Below are positions 8,749-11,621 of a stretch of 11,621 bases of DNA, piece by piece. Position numbers and translations under genes: made by a program. Source of the stretch: an uncultured Oscillospiraceae bacterium (lineage in GTDB: Bacteria; Bacillota; Clostridia; Oscillospirales; Oscillospiraceae); the NCBI GenBank assembly GCA_934670025.1, contig CAKUOS010000057.1, positions 1 through 11,621 on the forward strand. The letters run 5' to 3'. Position 1 is the first letter of the stretch, and the number at the start of each line of letters is the position of its first letter. Below the pieces are notes generated by a model that had not been told where the DNA came from, did no database searches, and worked only from the letters and a program-made list of their open reading frames with translations.

Positions 8749-9141
8749 ATGCAGGAGTACGGGACCGTGGTCGCACAGATCGTCACGTCGAACGCGCAGA
8801 TCCCCGTTCAGGGCGCGGCCATGACCATCACAAAGGAGCTGCCGGGCGGCGGACAGGAGCTGCTGGCCGTGCGGATCTCAAATTACGACGGCTTTACCGC
8901 GCCGTTTACCGTCGAGACGCCGCCTGCGTCCGAATCGGAGAACCGCCAGACCGCCGAAAAGCCCTATACCAGCCTCACGCTGCGCACTGACCGCGCGGGC
9001 TACGGCCGCGTGATCGTCCGCGGCGCGCAGGTCTTCCCGGGGACGCAGACCGTGCAGCAGATGGTGCTCATCCCCACGCCGACGCTTCCCGAGAGCTATT
9101 CCGACACGCAGGAAGTCGACATCCCGCCGCAGGAGCTGTAG
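8749..9141 (+). CDS. small beta-sandwich (carboxypeptidase-regulatory/CnaB-like) protein, first gene of spore cassette
   Basis: A 130-residue protein of unknown function. It opens with GTVVAQIVTSNAQIPVQGAAMTI (residues 5-27) and continues with a TDRAGYGRVIVRGAQVFPG segment (about 80-98). Alternating hydrophobic strands with Gly/Pro turns suggest a prealbumin- or carboxypeptidase-regulatory-like fold, often used for binding and scaffolding. The tail is Pro/Glu-rich. There is no signal peptide, transmembrane helix or sorting motif, so it stays in the cytoplasm where made. A strong AAAGGAGG site lies six bases before the ATG, with the sigma-E-like element upstream. The next gene starts three bases after its stop, implying translational coupling and a shared task with the SpoIID-like protein. 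Fold assignment is by eye and moderate only. Confidence 0.8.
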   Translation: MQEYGTVVAQIVTSNAQIPVQGAAMTITKELPGGGQELLAVRISNYDGFTAPFTVETPPASESENRQTAEKPYTSLTLRTDRAGYGRVIVRGAQVFPGTQTVQQMVLIPTPTLPESYSDTQEVDIPPQEL

Positions 9142-9144
9142 CGT

Positions 9145-10548
9145 ATGCCGCCGCTGCTTCCGTACATCCCGCAGACCATCACCGTACACCTCGGCGCGCC
9201 GAATGCCGAGGCGGAAAATGTGACGGTGCCGTTTTCCGATTACGTCAAAAACGTCGTTTCCAGCGAGATCTATCCCACGTGGGAGCCTGCGGCGCTGCGC
9301 GCGAATGCGCTGGCGATCATCTCGTTCGCGCTCAACCGCGTCTACACGGAGTATTACCGCAGCCGGGGCTATCCCTTCGATATCACGTCCTCCACGGCCA
9401 TCGATCAGAAATTCATCAAAGGCCGCAACATCTATGAGAACATCTCCGCGCTCGTCGACGAGCTGTTTACCGATTATCTGCGGCGGCAGACGTTCGTCGA
9501 GCCGCTGGCGGCAAAATTCTGCAACGGCGTCACGACGACGTGCGAGGGTCTCAGCCAGTGGGGCTCGCAGACGATGGCGCAGGAGGGGAGAAACTCCGTC
9601 GAGATCCTGAAAACATATTATGGCGAGGATGTGGAGCTTGTGACGAACGCGCCGGTTTCCGGTGTGCGCGAATCGTATCCCGGCACGCCCGTGCGGCGCG
9701 GCAGCATCGGCGTCAACGTGTCGTTCATCCAGGTCGCGCTCAACCGCATCTCGCAGAACTATCCCGCGATCCCGAAGGTTGCGGTCGACGCCGTCTTCGG
9801 CGAGGCCACGGAGAACGCCGTGCGCGCGTTCCAGTCGATCTTCTCCCTCGCGGTCGACGGCATCGTCGGCAGAAGCACGTGGTACGCCATCGTCATGCTC
9901 TACACGGCGGTTCTGAACCTCGGCGAGCTGCAATCGCAGGGCCAGACGTTCTACGGCTACTCGTGGGAATATCCCTCGTACCTCGCCGAGGGCGAACAGG
10001 GCACGAAGGTCACGCATCTGCAATATATGCTGGCTGTCACGGCCGAGTTCAATTCCGCGGTCACAGCGCCGCCCGTCTCGGGCAGCTTTGACGCCGACAC
10101 GGCCGCGAGCGTCCGCTCATTTCAGCAGGCCTACGGCCTGCCGGTCACCGGCGCGGTCGACCGCGAGACGTGGGACGCGATCTACGCGCAGTTCGCGGGC
10201 ATCGAGACGACCGTCTTCGGCGACGAAGCGCTCTTTCCCTTTACGCGCGCGCCGATGGCCGTCTCCGCAGACGATGTGCAGACGCAGCTGGCTGTCGCGG
10301 CGGCCGCGTTCCCGGCGCTTCAGCCGCCGCCGAAGACCGGCCGGTACGACGAGGCGACAAAGCGCGCCGTGCGGCAGCTGCAAACGATGACCGGCGCGGC
10401 CGCAACCGGACGGCTCGACGACGGCACGCGCGGCACACTCTGCGAGCTGGAAAACGCGATGCGCTACTGCACGTCGACGCGCTTCGTGCAGTTCCCCGGG
10501 ACGGTGCTGACCGCCGGGATGCAGGACAGCGCGGTAAAGGAGGCGTAG
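9145..10548 (+). CDS. SpoIID/LytB-like domain protein with three peptidoglycan-binding domains
   Basis: A 467-residue two-part protein. Residues about 28-165 resemble SpoIID/LytB, lytic transglycosylases acting on denuded glycan during engulfment: FSDYVKNVVSSEIYP, with Glu41 in the place of the catalytic Glu, then ALRANALAIISFALNRVY, and CEGLSQWGSQTMAQEGRNSVEILKTYYG at the end. The His of the usual GHGVGMSQ motif is replaced (TTCEGLSQ), so activity is uncertain. Three PG_binding_1 repeats follow at about 187-252, 283-349 and 373-436, each with the D-G-x-F/Y-G/D...AVR-x-FQ...G-x-V/L-D-x-x-T-W pattern, the last the weakest. No signal peptide or membrane anchor is visible, unlike SpoIID itself. 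AGGAG about 11 bases upstream and a three-base gap from the preceding stop point to coupled translation. Likely a mother-cell spore-envelope protein. Confidence 0.85.
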   Translation: MPPLLPYIPQTITVHLGAPNAEAENVTVPFSDYVKNVVSSEIYPTWEPAALRANALAIISFALNRVYTEYYRSRGYPFDITSSTAIDQKFIKGRNIYENISALVDELFTDYLRRQTFVEPLAAKFCNGVTTTCEGLSQWGSQTMAQEGRNSVEILKTYYGEDVELVTNAPVSGVRESYPGTPVRRGSIGVNVSFIQVALNRISQNYPAIPKVAVDAVFGEATENAVRAFQSIFSLAVDGIVGRSTWYAIVMLYTAVLNLGELQSQGQTFYGYSWEYPSYLAEGEQGTKVTHLQYMLAVTAEFNSAVTAPPVSGSFDADTAASVRSFQQAYGLPVTGAVDRETWDAIYAQFAGIETTVFGDEALFPFTRAPMAVSADDVQTQLAVAAAAFPALQPPPKTGRYDEATKRAVRQLQTMTGAAATGRLDDGTRGTLCELENAMRYCTSTRFVQFPGTVLTAGMQDSAVKEA

Positions 10549-10551
10549 ACG

Positions 10552-11094
10552 ATGGTCGATTACATCGGGCAGCCCATCCGAAGCCTGCAAACGATGCTGC
10601 GCACGATTGCGCACGCGGATGAAACGCTCCTGCGCATCGTTCCGGACGGCATCTACGGGCCGAATACGACGGCCGCCGTGCGGGAATTTCAGCGGCAGAA
10701 CGGCCTTCCGCAGACGGGACAGACGGACAACGCCACGTGGAACCGCGTCGTCGCGGCCTACACGGCCGGGAGCCCCAACGTATTGCCCGCCGCGCCGGTG
10801 CGCATCCGCTGGACGCCGAACCGGTCGATCGCGGCCGGCAGCCGCAACACGCATCTGTTCCTCATTCAGTCGATGCTCCAGGCGCTGGCGCGGTATTTTG
10901 TCAACGCGCCCGCCGTCCGGACGACCGGGCAGCACGATGCGCAGTCCGTTGCGGCGGTGCAGTGGCTGCAAAAGCTCTCGGGCCTTCCCGAGACCGGCGC
11001 GGTCGACCAGACGACGTGGGCGTATCTCGTGGGGCTGTACGTGCTGACTGTCTCCGACGGCGAAGCGCCGCCCGCGCCGTCTGAGACGCCTTAG
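10552..11094 (+). CDS. tandem peptidoglycan-binding domain protein
   Basis: A 180-residue protein built from two PG_binding_1 domains. The first spans about 5-70 (SLQTMLRTIA, DGIYGPNTTAAVREFQRQNG, TGQTDNATWNRVV); the second about 94-163 (HLFLIQSMLQ, DAQSVAAVQWLQKLSG, TGAVDQTTWAYLVGLY). A Pro-rich linker near 74-90 and a Pro/Glu tail flank them. No catalytic domain or signal peptide is seen. It starts three bases after the preceding stop, with AAAGGAGG within the end of the upstream gene, so it is the third member of the coupled cassette. It could add cell-wall (cortex) affinity to the complex. Its stop codon overlaps the end of the convergent CBS gene by four bases. Confidence 0.85.
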   Translation: MVDYIGQPIRSLQTMLRTIAHADETLLRIVPDGIYGPNTTAAVREFQRQNGLPQTGQTDNATWNRVVAAYTAGSPNVLPAAPVRIRWTPNRSIAAGSRNTHLFLIQSMLQALARYFVNAPAVRTTGQHDAQSVAAVQWLQKLSGLPETGAVDQTTWAYLVGLYVLTVSDGEAPPAPSETP

Positions 11095-11522
11095 TCCAGA
11101 CGCACGACCGGCGCGCAGATGGCCCCGAGACAGCCGCCCGCGGCTTCGGCGCCCTGCGGCAGATGCGCAAGATCCGCCAGCGACACGATGCCCGCCAGAT
11201 ATCCGTTCTGCGCCACGGGAAGACGGCGCAGCTGCGCACGCGCCATGAGCTGCGCGGCGTGCGCGGCGTCGGCTGAAGGCTCGACAGACAGGACGGACGA
11301 AGACATCACGCACGACACGGGCGTCTGCGCCGCGGCCTTTCCTGCGGCGATGCAGCGCACGACGACGTCGCGGTCCGTGACCATCCCGCACAGACGGCCC
11401 GATGCGGCGCGCACCGGCAGCGCGCCGAGGTCATAGCGGCTCATGAGCCGCGCGGCCTCCAGCACGGGCTCGTCCGCGCCGACGGCAATGACGTGTTTAC
11501 TCATACAGTCTTTGACTTTCAT
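11091..11522 (-). CDS. two-CBS-domain protein
   Basis: A 143-residue cytoplasmic protein consisting of a Bateman pair: CBS1 at about 5-55 (VKDCMSKHVIAVGADEPVLEAARLM, ending GMVTDRDVVVR) and CBS2 at about 68-121 (CVMSSSVLSVEPSADAAHAAQLM, ending GIVSLADLA). Such domains bind adenine nucleotides and can sense energy or redox state; there is no effector domain here, so its partner is unknown. The start at 11522 is favoured because GGAGG lies five bases before it; another ATG at 11534 overlaps that ribosome site and would add only four residues. The C-terminal tail (about 122-143) is Gly/Ala/Cys-rich. It is convergent with the spore cassette and overlaps it by four bases. Confidence 0.88.
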   Translation of the reverse strand: MKVKDCMSKHVIAVGADEPVLEAARLMSRYDLGALPVRAASGRLCGMVTDRDVVVRCIAAGKAAAQTPVSCVMSSSVLSVEPSADAAHAAQLMARAQLRRLPVAQNGYLAGIVSLADLAHLPQGAEAAGGCLGAICAPVVRLD

Positions 11523-11539
11523 GATCTCCTCCATACTGT

Positions 11540-11572
11540 AAAAGAGCCCCGGCAGCCAACGCTGCCGGGGCT
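11540..11572 (-). terminator. intrinsic terminator just upstream of CBS gene
   Basis: A perfect 12-bp stem (11545-11556 with 11561-11572; core GCCCCGGCAGC) with a four-base loop, followed on the minus strand by TTTT (11543-11540). Read leftward it ends a transcript from beyond the right edge, or acts as an attenuator in the CBS leader. On the plus strand it is followed only by TTCGCGTTT and would be weak. Confidence 0.75.
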
Positions 11573-11586
11573 TCGCGTTTATGGAG

Positions 11587-11613
11587 ATTGTAACCGGATC
11601 CGGGCGGGATCAA
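11587..11613 (-). promoter_or_regulatory. weak promoter candidate for CBS gene
   Basis: On the minus strand TTGATC (11613-11608, four of six to TTGACA) is 15 bases from TACAAT (11592-11587, five of six to TATAAT). The spacer is short. If real, the terminator hairpin at 11540-11572 lies within the leader. The last three bases of the window read TAA on the minus strand and could be the stop of the next gene. Confidence 0.3.
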
Positions 11614-11621
11614 ACCACTTA

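Noticed and set aside
8878..10023. A 381-codon minus-strand frame opposite the SpoIID-like gene
   Set aside because: Low-complexity Arg/Asp/Val composition and no recognisable domain; the plus strand carries repeated PG-binding motifs and ribosome sites.
10552..11094. Frameshifted 3' end of the preceding PG-binding gene
   Set aside because: It has its own AAAGGAGG site and ATG, a three-base gap and two complete domains, so it reads as an intact coupled gene.
10117..11391. A 424-codon minus-strand frame across the PG-binding genes and the CBS gene
   Set aside because: Arg-rich shadow; the CBS motifs are in another minus-strand frame and the PG-binding motifs on the plus strand.

Overview
The window looks like chromosomal DNA of a GC-rich, endospore-forming anaerobe of the class Clostridia. 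An Oscillospiraceae-type gut bacterium is my best guess, inferred from protein character and not tested by search. Supporting signs are a spoVAC gene, a SpoIID/peptidoglycan-binding cassette, a Wood-Ljungdahl-type methylene-tetrahydrofolate reductase with an RnfC2 subunit, and strong Clostridia-like Shine-Dalgarno sites. No tRNA, rRNA, CRISPR array, insertion sequence or phage gene was seen. No stretch over 300 bases lacks a gene.

Layout. (1) 1-3034, plus strand: the 3' part of alaS (alanyl-tRNA synthetase, cut by the left edge), a HIT-family hydrolase gene, and a strong intrinsic terminator. (2) 3035-6799, plus strand: an AT-rich promoter region with an extended -10 promoter and several inverted repeats, then rnfC2-metV-metF, closed by a 17-bp hairpin terminator. 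Together these three genes encode an NADH-linked methylene-THF reductase of the acetogen type. The RnfC2 subunit carries an N-terminal domain that is clearly a second copy of MetV. (3) 6815-8655, minus strand: a GT4 glycosyltransferase gene with spoVAC upstream of it, a dipicolinate/ion channel protein of spores standing without its usual partners spoVAD and spoVAE. (4) 8656-8748: a 93-bp divergent promoter region with a perfect sigma-E-like -10 on the plus strand. (5) 8749-11094, plus strand: three tightly packed genes (beta-sandwich protein, SpoIID-like plus three peptidoglycan-binding domains, two peptidoglycan-binding domains), none with a signal peptide. This is probably a mother-cell sporulation cassette acting at the cortex or coat. 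(6) 11091-11522, minus strand: a two-CBS-domain protein whose stop codon overlaps the stop of the spore cassette. A hairpin terminator and a weak promoter candidate lie just ahead of it.

How the parts work together. The MTHFR operon moves one-carbon units from methylene-THF to methyl-THF using NADH, through the RnfC-type flavin/Fe-S subunit and the MetV domains. The second half of the window is dominated by sporulation. SpoVAC would be made in the forespore and the divergent cassette, by its promoter and lack of export signals, in the mother cell. The most notable points are the duplicated MetV module, the export-signal-free SpoIID cassette beside an orphan spoVAC, and the unusually dense set of palindromes at the MTHFR promoter.
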